From the NCBI GenBank assembly GCA_001579985.1, contig LRSR01002735.1, positions 1-20,141 of the forward strand: a stretch of DNA of 20,141 bases. Reading direction: 5' to 3'. Positions 1-8,483 of this stretch are shown here, piece after piece. The notes under the pieces were generated by a model, which was not told the origin of the DNA, searched no databases, and was given only the letters and a program-made list of their open reading frames with translations. Source of the DNA: Hypsibius dujardini (taxonomy: Eukaryota > Tardigrada > Eutardigrada > Parachela > Hypsibiidae). Every line of letters begins with the position of its first letter. Position 1 is the first letter of the stretch. Position numbers and translations under genes: made by a program.

Positions 1-165
1 ACATTGATATCGTCAGGGTGCTTTTGTTTGCGTGAGCCATTTGGAAGGATATTGGATAGACAATGGCCCATGTGCAACTGATGGAGATCAGGGCATGAGT
101 GTGAATGATGCCGGCATTGAGAATGCCCAAGCAATACCGGGTGGAACCTTATTCTTGACGGAAAC
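1..165 (-). pseudogene. Relic of rhodopsin-like receptor (TM3 and intracellular loop 2), left edge
   Basis: Reading the minus strand from about 165 down to 1 gives a fragment like the TM3 to loop-2 region of the receptor at 7413-8483. It contains a stretch equivalent to DAGIINSHAVIAVNRAWAII (here NAGIIHTHALISISCTWAIV), then a loop like RPMSFRAAHTKRFTLTV (here YPISFQMAHANKSTLTI). The NRA triplet that replaces DRY in the other family members is degraded to SCT. A stop sits in the segment aligned to the end of TM2/start of TM3 (about 160-165). The remainder would lie left of the window. The fragment is the most diverged of five family members here and is very probably non-functional. An open plus-strand frame over 32-232 is its shadow. 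Confidence 0.7.
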
Positions 166-702
166 TTCCAACTACTCCCATTTCACTGAGAAACAAAAAC
201 ACCAAAAACTAAAACAGCCAAAAGATAGATAAATTTACACTCTAAACTAAATTTAATCATTTTGTTTCAATCCGACAATTTATCATGAGGCCATGCACTG
301 AAATCGAAGATGACCAGAAATTAGCGATATCCCATGTTAAATTTTTGCTTTTGTGCCTCCCACTCTTTCCCTAATATCTTTTTCAGCTTGTGTTTGTTTC
401 CAATGAAACTAAATGTTTTGAGTTACTTTTTTAATTTCCGAAACCATATTTTCGCTGATTTGACATTAGAATCGTCATCCTCGCCCCTCCCCCATTACCT
501 AAACTACTGTACAAATGTAAAACTTTTGGACGGAGACCCAAATCTGCTGATGATGATGAATTTTGGGTCGACGTTGGATTTTGAGTCCTGTAAAAACTGT
601 TCTGACTGTAAAAGCTTTAATCTTGGGAAATAGTTAAATTAGACTAATTTTGACATTGTCGTTCTCAAAACTTAATTTGAAATCAATTGGGGCATCAGCA
701 GA
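166..702. other. Intergenic, no gene recognised
   Basis: AT-rich sequence. A 99-codon plus-strand frame over 334-633 has no recognisable motif, biased composition and no paralogue in the window, so I do not call it a gene. Confidence 0.5.
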
Positions 703-815
703 ATTTTTTTGGACGTCAGGGGGCGGAGCTACAGGTTATTATTGAGCCTGACAGGAAACTTACGAATGACATTCCAGAAATGACGAACAGCTCCGTCCTA
801 GACACCCAAAAAAAT
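703..815. repeat. Imperfect hairpin (foldback-like)
   Basis: The left arm (703-730, T-rich then GGACGTC...GGCGGAGCT) and the right arm (789-815, AGCTCCGTCC...CCCAAAAAAAT) are imperfect reverse complements around a loop of about 58 bp. The left arm with its upstream flank (about 672-730) resembles 6783-6829, which lies inside another foldback element. This suggests a dispersed non-autonomous repeat. No target duplication is clear. Confidence 0.5.
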
Positions 816-1108
816 ATAATGTGCTTGTGCCAAACGATTATATATATGTGTGTGGGCAATCTATAGAATATGCGAAAGTGCGTATAGGTGAAATTCCGAG
901 AAGACTGTCGAGCGCAACCCTTTCTAATCGATCACTGACCATTTTAATCATCCGGGTAGATTTCAAGACACCTCGCACACATTTACATTTATTGCAAACA
1001 TTGGATATACCTTGTTTGACAACTGAAGATTCAGTTTAAAATCTACAAAAAACATTCAGACAAAACTCTTTGCCTTCTTTGATTGGCTGCGGAAGGTCAC
1101 CCGCCTCT

Positions 1109-1815
1109 CTAGCGCCACTCGCATTTTCCTTCGCAGCACGATCCAAAACTATCGTTGCAAAACCACTTGTGGTGTGCCGGAGTGCAAAAGCTGCAGATAA
1201 TCCACCCCGACCAACACCTTCCCACCGTGACATCACCACACTCTGCCCCGTTAAGTGGCAGGCAATTGTGCCTTCGGGGCAGTCCCTCTTAAGTCGTTGT
1301 AGTGGTGGAGAACTAGAGATGTTAACGGTTCGAACCGGAGCGGTTCGGCTCGGTTTGGTTCGGTTTGGCGGGCAAACCGGTTTGAGTTTTATCGGTTGAG
1401 TTTCCAAACGGGAGCAAACCGGTTTGAAACCGATTGGAAATATACCGGGCACTAATGCCCTGAAATTAAATTTGGAGAATGAAAACTGGAAGTTTGTAGA
1501 ACATTTTGCGAGAAATGATTGCTGATTCACTAGAACACATTAAGCATTCTAAGTTTTCCCTCTGAAAAATATAAATTCAAACCGGGTTTGGCAGTGTTTT
1601 CAACGAAAATTAAAACGTACCTGAAAATATGCAGGTATAAACCGGTTTAAACCGGTTTGGTTCGGTTTCGGTCAAAATTGAAAACGGTTTGAATCGGTTC
1701 GGTTTAAAAACCCAAACCGAACCGGTTTAAACCGGTTCGACTAAACCGTTAACATCTCTATGGAGAACTAGGCTTTCCCGCAGCTGAATGTAGCGTATAT
1801 ACGAAAAACACGTTT
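1109..1815 (-). pseudogene. Ten-cysteine secreted peptide, broken copy A, split by a MITE
   Basis: On the minus strand the segment after the KR dipeptide reads DCPEGTIAC... and, after a one-base frame change at 1241-1242, continues to a TAG at 1109-1111. All ten cysteines of the intact paralogue (2869-3135) are present with identical spacings, so the two genes are homologous. The region before KR (SSPPLQRLKR) also matches the paralogue's SSSPRLQRVKR. It is interrupted at 1314-1768 by a hAT-type MITE plus its duplicated target, and homology resumes at 1769-1815, where it covers the signal peptide or intron end of the paralogue. No ATG or signal peptide can be found further upstream. The frame break, the insertion and the lost start make this a pseudogene. 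The minus frame running through to 1036 past the break is out of register with the homology. Confidence 0.75.
1314..1760. mobile_element. Non-autonomous hAT-type MITE, 447 bp, with 8-bp target duplication
   Basis: Terminal inverted repeats of 17 bp are perfect: TAGAGATGTTAACGGTT at 1314-1330 and its reverse complement at 1744-1760. They are flanked by the direct repeat TGGAGAAC at 1306-1313 and 1761-1768. An 8-bp target duplication and a TAGAG-type terminus are hallmarks of the hAT superfamily. The interior is full of short AACCGGTT and CGGTTTGG palindromic repeats (for example about 1325-1395 and 1630-1740) and has no transposase frame, so it must have been moved in trans. The perfect TIR and target duplication suggest a fairly recent insertion, made into copy A of the cysteine-rich peptide gene. 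Confidence 0.88.
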
Positions 1816-2868
1816 AATTATGCGCCAGTGTAAAATGAATTAACACGTGAAGATTAACACACCCAACGAGTAACCGGGGGGGGGGGAAACTTTCGGACAG
1901 CTGCCTCAACCTAATTTATTTAGAGGGGTTGTGGGGGCACTTCCGTTTTTTCCTAAATTCGTGGTTGCGGGGGGTTTACTTTTTTTAGTAGCAAAGTTTA
2001 TCGTATCCTCCCGGCCTCACGGGACAGCTAAGCACCGTCCCGTGCCACACATACACGCGCGCAGATTAAAATTGGGGCACACACACACGCACACGCACGA
2101 TCACACATGTTTAAAATGCCACACAGTGCACATACAAATGCACACGGATTTAAATTTAAATTCAAATACGGGCGGAATGCATGCCCTAGAGCTTAAAACT
2201 GTCTCTTGAGGCCGAGAAGATACGGTACCATATGTCATGACTGCCCCCTAAAATGGGACCTGGAGAACATGAGCAATTTCTCTTCTTCCCGCAATTCAGG
2301 TTCCCCCCGCAATTTAAATTTTTAATGAGAAGCCCCACCCCTTCCCCCGGGCCAGGGAATTATTGTGCTCATAGGCTAAATCCGATGGTTTTGAGATTCC
2401 ATTGTAATATGTTCGTTACAATATCCATTCTGCACTAATATTTTCCGAGGAGCCAAAAAATCTGACTGTAGAGATGGAGAAGTGAGTACGAAAGCGTGTA
2501 GTTAGCTGGTGACCCAAATTAGCACAGCGTTTGAATTTCTGTTCGGAATGGATAAGTTTAAACATTGTCCCAATTCTTAACTAAATATAAATTTTCAATT
2601 GATTGGAGTTCGATTTGCTGGTCCGCAACTTGACGTCCCCCAGTTTCTCAACGATTCCAAATGCCGATAATATAGAAAACAGTTCAGTTTATGGTATACA
2701 ATTCACACGGGAAGATTCCGTTTTACAGGCTTTTGTTGTTATCACAACTGTAAAAATTGTATATTTTCGTGGTGTATTCAATGGAACCAGTAACGCAAAA
2801 ACGGAGACAAGATTTTAGCCTTTAAAGTATGCTATTGTAAAACTGGAGAAATAACACGTTACGCTTTA
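1816..2868. other. Intergenic with CA-rich low-complexity tracts
   Basis: An 11-base G run lies at 1876-1886, and a CACACA/CACGCA-rich tract at about 2078-2107 explains the open frame over 1931-2209. Nothing resembling a conserved protein was seen. A 71-codon plus frame at 2603-2818 lacks any recognisable motif. Confidence 0.5.
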
Positions 2869-3135
2869 CTAGACGTCCCAGTGGCAGGCTCCGTTGCAGC
2901 ATCCATTGAAGCGTCCGTTACAGGCAGGACCGTGGTTTTCCGGGCGGCAAAAGTTGCAGCTGAGAAAGTCATCCCAGCACTTTCCCTTCCAGATATGACC
3001 GCACTCTCGTCTGGTATTAAGGCAGACGACCTTGCCGTCAACGCAGTCCCTCTTAACTCGTTGTAGTCGTGGGGAACTTGATGCGGAACTGGTGAATGTA
3101 ACGCACACGAAAAAGCAAAGCAAAGTGTTACGCAT
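2869..3135 (-). CDS. Secreted ten-cysteine peptide precursor, copy B (intact frame)
   Basis: An 88-residue frame begins MRNTLLCFFVCVTFTSSA, a typical signal peptide, followed by a short Ser-rich linker, LQRVKR (dibasic, a likely prohormone-convertase or furin-type site) and a roughly 57-residue mature domain. That domain has the spacing C-x6-C-x6-C-x7-C-x6-C-x2-C-x8-C-x6-CC-x3-C and ends at a TAG (2869-2871). Ten cysteines suggest five disulfides and an extracellular role. I do not recognise the family; the late CC...C pair recalls knottin-like folds only loosely. Copy A at 1109-1815 keeps every cysteine, so this frame is the ancestral one. I chose the ATG at 3133-3135, as the longer frame to 3150 begins with TTG. 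An alternative model splices from an upstream exon at 3243-3324, but its phase is off by one base for this frame. The role (antimicrobial, hormone, venom-like or other) is not determined. Confidence 0.72.
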   Translation of the reverse strand: MRNTLLCFFVCVTFTSSASSSPRLQRVKRDCVDGKVVCLNTRRECGHIWKGKCWDDFLSCNFCRPENHGPACNGRFNGCCNGACHWDV

Positions 3136-3242
3136 CTTTTGCCATGACAACCGATAATTTATCTACGCCAGAAATATATGCATATTTAATTTGGCAGCAT
3201 CTCAAAAAATGATAAGTTGTTTTTCTTAAGAGTTTTGCTTAC

Positions 3243-3324
3243 CAATCTCATCAGACGCCTCGGTGGGAGACATTAGTATTGGGATGGTTGCAATGCAGCT
3301 GACCAGAAGGAGGAACATCGTCAT
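3243..3324 (-). other. Candidate 5' exon encoding a second signal peptide
   Basis: On the minus strand, ATG ACG ATG at 3324 opens a hydrophobic leader beginning MTMFLLLVSCIATIPILM and continuing to DEI. It stops exactly at a strong splice donor, G|GTAAGC (GT at 3241-3242). A TATA box lies 63 bp upstream. An acceptor (TTACATTCACCAG, AG at 3089-3090) would give a 154-nt intron. The donor leaves one base, while the cysteine frame after that acceptor needs two, so the direct splice would read a different open frame with no cysteines. The broken copy A has an acceptor in the phase that would fit. Either copy B has a one-base change, another acceptor is used, or the single-exon model is right. Confidence 0.5.
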
Positions 3325-3386
3325 TTTTATTTTTACTGTGAGCCCTGGAGGGTGGTTTGTGCAAAGGCGTGGCACTGCGTACCTGT

Positions 3387-3394
3387 ATTTTATA
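3387..3394 (-). promoter_or_regulatory. TATA box upstream of the cysteine-rich peptide gene
   Basis: The minus strand reads TATAAAAT, about 63 bp before the ATG at 3324. A GCAGTGCC stretch (3371-3378) lies in the expected start-site range. Position and spacing support transcription through 3243-3324 and onward to 2869. Confidence 0.5.
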
Positions 3395-4121
3395 CTTTAC
3401 ACAAATGGCAAACTACAGTATGATCGTTTCTACATTGAATGTTTTTGCTTGTCCACAGGAAATGATGATTCTTCCTCCCCAACCATGTTTTCCGCTTAAA
3501 TTTGAAACAAATAAAGAAATATGAAAATAAAGAGAATGAAAGCTTCATGCTTGAATGGACATTCACACAATAGATCGTTCCTGATTTTGACTGTTTTCCA
3601 GTATCGGTCAGGAAGTGACAATTCTTCTCATCATAAATAACCTGCGTGCGTTTGCAGTATTCCGGCCATGACCCAAGTTAGGTAGGCTGATTCACGGAGG
3701 CAAGACTCTGCCTTGTGTGTGGAGTGGTTATTGAATTATGTTCAAATGACTTTTAAACTTGCTTTTAAAGTGAGCTTTTGAATTGAAAGTACACCCTCCA
3801 AACGATAAGGTAAACTTTACGTAATGATGCGAAGGGGGAGCGAAGAGAAGAGCGAAAATAAAAAGAGAAAAAACGGAACTAAAAGTAGAACCCTGCCGAC
3901 GGTTTCAGCTCGGGGCGGCGAGCTATAAAAATAAATGCAAATGTATCCGAAGGTTCGCCTTCCCCGTGAGTCACGGAGATGCTGCCGCGTCTCCGTATAG
4001 GGAACGGGAGCACCCAGTTACACTCTTTCATGGAGTCGGAGGCATTTTAACGTTGAGCTATGGGATTAGTCGTGAAATAATCTCTCCCTATTTTCGTTGA
4101 CATGAAATGTGTATTAATGAG
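3395..4121. other. Intergenic; small hairpin and TATA-like site
   Basis: No gene was recognised. A 7-bp stem, ACGGAGA/TCTCCGT, with a 10-base loop lies at 3973-3996. TATAAAAA at 3924-3931 follows a GC-rich stretch and could be a plus-strand promoter, but no reading frame follows it. Confidence 0.4.
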
Positions 4122-5208
4122 TTAGCGCCGCGCTCCCAAACCTTGCAATTTGTCCATCGTCAAGACAAACAGCAAGGGGTCAACCACCGTTCGGCAAGCG
4201 AACAGAGAGGTTGGTAACCTCAAATAATTCAGAAATCCAGAATCGTGGAACGAAAGCCACGATCATGAAGTACGTCATGTTCGGCAAGCTGAAGACAACA
4301 ATGCAAACTGTCAACAGGGTTAACATGGCGTACTTGTTGGACCTTTCTCGTCGTTGCACCTTGAATAGTCACAGCTCTTTCGAACGATAAAGCAATCGAG
4401 GCACCGTTATCACTCTTCAAGGTCATGGGGGCACGGGTTGGTCGTGACACGAAACCACATTCTGAGGCTTCACACGAGCGGACCGCTCGAGGACTGCTCG
4501 GGACCGGAACATCTTGCTAACCATGACAATAGGAAACGAGAGTATGATGACCGAAAGAGGCAGGGCAAACAAAATCAATTCCGTAACCTTTGAAAATGTT
4601 CGCAGCTGAACGTGGTTAAAGGTACATCCCATGACTTGGACGTCGACTCGGTAGTAGAGCGTGTCCATCAGCTAGAAAGGGCCTTCAACAGCGTGGGTAT
4701 ACAGCTACAAGACGGTACATACTGTCAGGCTAAAGCGGCGTGTATGAGCTGCTCTGAAAGACATCGGATAGACGATGGCCCAAGCTCTGTTAAGGGAGAT
4801 GACGGCGTTTGAGTTTATGATTCCGGTGTCAAAAATGGTGATACTGTAGAGGTAGAATGAGCATGCTTTATTCCCCATATGCCATCCGAAAGGATAGAGA
4901 CCAGATGCTACGGCTAACGGGTATTGAAAAAGTAGGGAACCCAAATTGGCTCCGAGAAGGTTTACGACGTAGATGTCAAACAGTACTGACCCTCCTCGGT
5001 GATGTCGAACGAACTGTATGATTACACCGATGTTTGCAATCGATCTAACGATGCAGATTGTGAGTAAAAATGTCGGTGTTAATGACCACAGTGGAACTAA
5101 TGGACCGCTGCGAAGAGTTCCATTGTGAAAGATCACATTTGGTAAAGCTTTGGCGGAGCTGTTCAGATCCATGGGACAACCAGTGGTAGCTGGAGATTCA
5201 GTGGACAT
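4122..5208 (-). pseudogene. Rhodopsin-like seven-transmembrane receptor, pseudogene
   Basis: The frame starts MSTESPATTG at 5208 and matches the intact receptor at 7413-8483 from end to end: N-terminal NGT glycosylation site, LWSLTPTFLL in TM1, FDIYVVNLLG in TM2, MGNKACSFYLY in TM3, then NRAWAIVYPMSFRAAHTRRF. In TM4 two in-frame TAG codons (4705-4707 and 4672-4674) fall exactly where the intact gene has Trp. The frame then reopens as MDTLYYR for TM5 and RSARVKP in loop 3. Further frame changes occur between about 4340 and 4440, before KYAMLTLLT in TM6, and again near 4205 before VVDPLLFVLTMDKL in TM7. The stop is at 4122-4124. With two stops and at least two frameshifts it cannot make a receptor. 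Its 5' half is duplicated at 18107-18537. Confidence 0.88.
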
Positions 5209-6267
5209 AACACGAAGCTCTACACATCAGCGCCCTCAACACGATATGATTGTCACACTAACTGACCTGCATTAAATCCAGTAAGCCCTTTATAACGAGA
5301 ACATTTGCAGTAAATGTGGCAATCCATTCACAATCTATTATAAAGAGCACTCGAGTGTTATTAAACAAAATTTCGATCATTTGCGGAACACGCTTTCGGT
5401 AAGGAACATTTACACTGTTTCCCAGGAAGATATGAAAATAATCCCACAGACAGATAACGTGTCTTGATCACCATCAACTTTGACAGCTCGATCCGCGTTT
5501 TGACACGTTGGGCATGAACATTCTAACATTTCTAACTCCATCACGTGTTTATGCTAAGGATTGGTTTATTGAATATATACTGTTGTAACTGATGATATCG
5601 TAGGACTTTGCTGCACCATCTGGATTAGCAATGGAGAGCTTATTCAAGTGCAATCCAAATCATGTGATTAAGGGACTTGTTTCTCATGAGAAATCAAGAG
5701 CACGTTGTTAGTCAACCACGTTGATATAACAACCTTTTTCCGTATTTTTTTCTTTGTTGTTTCGATCGACATCCGTGATGGTGGTCAATCGACATCTGCA
5801 GCAGACACAGCCACAGACATAGACACAGACACAGCCACAGACATAGACACAGACACAGCCACAGACATAGACACAGACACAGCCACAGACACAGCCACAG
5901 ACACAGACACAGCCACAGACATAGACACAGACGCAGACACAGACATAGACACAGACGCAGACACAGACGCAGACACGCTCGCAGCTTATGAAGATCTGGC
6001 CTGTTTGCTGTTCAGTTTGATGATGATTTCGCACCCCTTCTTCGCGCAGCATTGGAAATTCAATTTACCAAATACATTTTCACTCAAGTGATCAGCGTTA
6101 ATAATGCAATCTGAAATAAATTGGATCGAAATTAAAATGGCGGACAATTCATGTATCGAAAGGTTCTCAGTCATGCGCAAGCTAAATCCATACACTAATG
6201 CATATTGAATATGTCCTTCCGAACGGCGTAATCAAGCGAATCTTCTTCCAACTCGTGATATAAGCTA
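4774..6267. repeat. Segmental duplication, copy 1 (partner 18107-19484)
   Basis: This direct repeat starts at GATGGCCCAAGCTCTGTTAA within TM3 of the receptor pseudogene. It covers the 5' half of that gene, its upstream region, a CAGACA-type microsatellite and about 290 bp beyond. Identity to the partner is high and continuous by eye, apart from about 80 bp (5205-5286) missing from copy 2, including the ATG, and the diverged microsatellite. Copy 2 ends where a DD37D transposon begins. Confidence 0.85.
5802..5976. repeat. CAGACA/CAGCCA microsatellite with 24-bp higher-order unit
   Basis: The hexamer-like units CAGACA, CAGCCA and CATAGA combine into a 24-bp unit repeated at least three times, then decay to CAGACG variants. 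The open frames on both strands here (Thr-Asp-rich plus, Val-Cys- or Val-Ser-rich minus) are products of the repeat and not genes. Confidence 0.9.
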
Positions 6268-6690
6268 CTAGCACAGGATCGTCAGGTGAGCAACTCATTA
6301 ATTCTTGCATTAATCTGTTCTTATCATCTTCTTCATTGTCTGTGTGAAGCTTTCGGAGCTTCCTAATCTGATTAAACTACTTTGCACTTTGGGGGCATGA
6401 GGCTAGTCCGGTTCGCAGTAAGATTAACTGGTTGCAAAGGACGTGCAGCGCACTGGGGTATTAAGATTAAAGTCCTCATAATTTCTTGTCATCTGGATAA
6501 TTTAATTTCTTTCCGTGGTCGTTGCTGTTCATTCTATACATGGCCGGGGTAGGGGAGCTGGTGGTGCATTATAATACCGTAGATACGTTGGTTTCAATGC
6601 TTGAGGGATTATATACTGTTACGTACAATGGGCAGTATTTCATGACGGGATATTGCTAAAAAACATCAAGCGCACGTCGGGCAAAAATTC
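6268..6690. other. Intergenic, no gene recognised
   Basis: Unique-looking sequence after the end of the segmental duplication. No reading frame or repeat of note. Confidence 0.4.
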
Positions 6691-6979
6691 ATAAGACAAC
6701 CACTGACAAGGGGTCAATTACCTCTGTCAAATTCAGATCGCGCGAATAATTTCTTTCTCCTCGCTCGCACTCTGTTGAAATAATTTGATTGAAATCAGCA
6801 GAATATTTTTGGATGTATGGGGGCAGAGGCGTATCGATATGATTCTCCCCGATTTTTTTCCCATTGCCGTGGGTCAAATTTTCTAAAATCATAGTTGAAG
6901 AGGTTGTACTCAAGAAAAAAGTTAGGCCGCAATATGAATTTGACAAAGGTAATTGACCCCTTGTGAGTCGATTCTTATC
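6691..6979. mobile_element. Foldback/MITE-like element with 28-bp inverted repeats
   Basis: The arms at 6707-6734 and 6936-6963 (beginning CAAGGGGTCAATTACC) are reverse complements with a single mismatch. Weaker inverted similarity continues outward to ATAAGA at about 6691 and TCTTAT at about 6973. The interior is about 200 bp, with no coding capacity, and contains a copy of the motif at 672-730. No unambiguous target duplication was found, so the superfamily is open. The minus-strand frame 6689-7045 overlaps it and is not considered a gene. Confidence 0.65.
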
Positions 6980-7412
6980 AAGCAGTATAAGAAAACGATG
7001 CGGGTATGAGCGACCTTTCCATTCCCTTGTCATATGATGGTCCACCTCAACATGAAAATCTCAAGAGCGTTGTGATGGGCAGAGATTTATGAAGGATGGT
7101 CTCACAGTACAGGCAAGATGGCGTTGTCGAAGCTCGCGTCCGTTGGGCACGATCTCCTGCAGATCTGATGATCCGCCAGAAGTTCTTGACAAAATCCAAA
7201 GATCCATGAGAAAACTAGGACAACGACCTTGAAGGTCCCGGTCGTCTGAGGGATGAACATGAATCCCATCTGTAATACCAATTTTAACGAATGCTAGAAA
7301 CAACTCATTTATTCAAGTATATTCCTTGACGAAGTTACACGAGTTGACGATGAATTATAACGTCATGGTTAACTGTGGGTGTCGGTGCAAATTAGACATA
7401 CATTAAGATGGG
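6980..7412. other. Region 3' of the intact receptor gene
   Basis: Probable 3' untranslated region and spacer of the minus-strand receptor. A minus frame over 7061-7303 has no recognisable features. Confidence 0.4.
7308..7313 (-). terminator. Candidate polyadenylation signal AATAAA for the receptor gene
   Basis: The minus strand reads AATAAA about 100 nt after the receptor stop codon at 7413-7415, a normal spacing for an animal 3' end. Confidence 0.45.
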
Positions 7413-8483
7413 TCATTGCCCCAATCGTGGCGTGCGCAGTTTGTCCATGGTCAAGACAAACAAGATGGGGTCTACCACCGTCTGACAAACAAAGAGTGAA
7501 TTGGCCACTTCAAAGAATTCCGGAATCCAAAAACCGGGCAGGAATCCAGTGAGTAAGAAGTAGATCATATCTGGCATAGTAAAGATAACGATGCTAATCG
7601 TCAGTAATATCAACATGGCGTACTTGCCGGACCTTCGTCCTCGGAGTCCTGTCAAAACGTCGCGCCCATTTGACACCTCAACTGCCATTGCTGCTGCTGT
7701 AACCGTATCTGTTTCCTTCTTTGAATAGGAGGTGACGCTATTCGGTGGTATCTCCGCTTGAATTCTCGGTACCGCCGCATTTCGGGGCTTCACACGTGCG
7801 GACCGCTTCATGGCTTCCCGGGAGCGAAGCAACTTGCTAACCATCACGACAAGGAAGGACAGCAAAGTGACAGCCAACGGTGAGATGTACACGATGATGT
7901 CATTTACGTTGGACCACGTGTTGAGCTGCACTGTGTTAAAAAGGCATGCTGTAACGGGCACACCCGTTCGGTAGTAAAGCGTGTCCGCCAGCCAGAAAGA
8001 CCCCACCACCAGGTGAATGTACAGCCACATGATCAGGCAAACAGTTAGGGTGAAGCGCTTGGTATGAGCTGCTCGAAAGGACATGGGACGGATGATGGCC
8101 CAAGCTCGGTTTACGGCAATAACTGCGTGCGAGTTGATAATGCCAGCGTCGATCACGCACTGACAATAGAGGTAAAACGAACAGGCTTGGTTCCCCATGG
8201 TCCATCTGGAGTTGAAGAGGCTTGACTTGATAGCGAAGGGATATTGGAGAAGCACGCATGTGAGATTTGTTCCCAGTAGATTGATCACGTAGATGTCAAA
8301 GGGTGCTCGGAAGTTTTTAAAAAACAACAACAAGGCGTTAAAGTTTGTGATGGATCCCAAAATGCAAAAGACGAGTAAAAATGTTGGGGTAAACGACCAC
8401 AACGGAGCGAGTGTAACATTGCGAGCTGTCTCATTGGTAAAGGTCATATTTTGTAGGGTGTTAGCTGAGCCGTTGCCTTCCAT
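7413..8483 (-). CDS. Rhodopsin-like (class A) seven-transmembrane receptor, intact
   Basis: A single-exon frame of 356 residues at the plasma membrane. The N-terminus is rich in N-glycosylation sites (NGS, NMT, NET, NVT). TM1 begins LWSFTPTFLLVFCILGS and TM2 FDIYVINLLGTNL. TM3 starts after MGNQACSFYLY, whose Cys can pair with the extracellular loop 2 Cys in PVTACLFNTVQL. The DRY position reads NRA (AVNRAWAII), TM6 reads IFTMPDMIYFLL with no CWxP, and TM7 ends DPILFVLTMDKL in place of NPxxY. Loop 3 is basic (RSREAMKRSARVKPR). I chose the ATG at 8483 because paralogues start at the same point (MEGNGS against MDSNGS at 9862); the frame is open a further 66 codons upstream without support. It is the only undamaged member of a five-copy local family, all on the minus strand. 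The ligand is unknown; a chemosensory or peptide receptor is inference. Confidence 0.85.
   Translation of the reverse strand: MEGNGSANTLQNMTFTNETARNVTLAPLWSFTPTFLLVFCILGSITNFNALLLFFKNFRAPFDIYVINLLGTNLTCVLLQYPFAIKSSLFNSRWTMGNQACSFYLYCQCVIDAGIINSHAVIAVNRAWAIIRPMSFRAAHTKRFTLTVCLIMWLYIHLVVGSFWLADTLYYRTGVPVTACLFNTVQLNTWSNVNDIIVYISPLAVTLLSFLVVMVSKLLRSREAMKRSARVKPRNAAVPRIQAEIPPNSVTSYSKKETDTVTAAAMAVEVSNGRDVLTGLRGRRSGKYAMLILLTISIVIFTMPDMIYFLLTGFLPGFWIPEFFEVANSLFVCQTVVDPILFVLTMDKLRTPRLGQ

Noticed and set aside
1321-1340. GGTTCGAACC resembling a tRNA T-arm
   Set aside because: It lies in the palindromic interior of the MITE, with no acceptor stem or anticodon arm around it.
1036-1530. 164-codon minus-strand frame
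   Set aside because: It joins MITE sequence to the cysteine-rich pseudogene and leaves the homologous register at 1241; the real homology ends at 1109 in another frame.
5708-6091. Long frames on both strands rich in Thr/Asp or Val/Cys/Ser
   Set aside because: They are translations of the CAGACA/CAGCCA microsatellite, and the sister copy at 19052-19200 gives unrelated frames.
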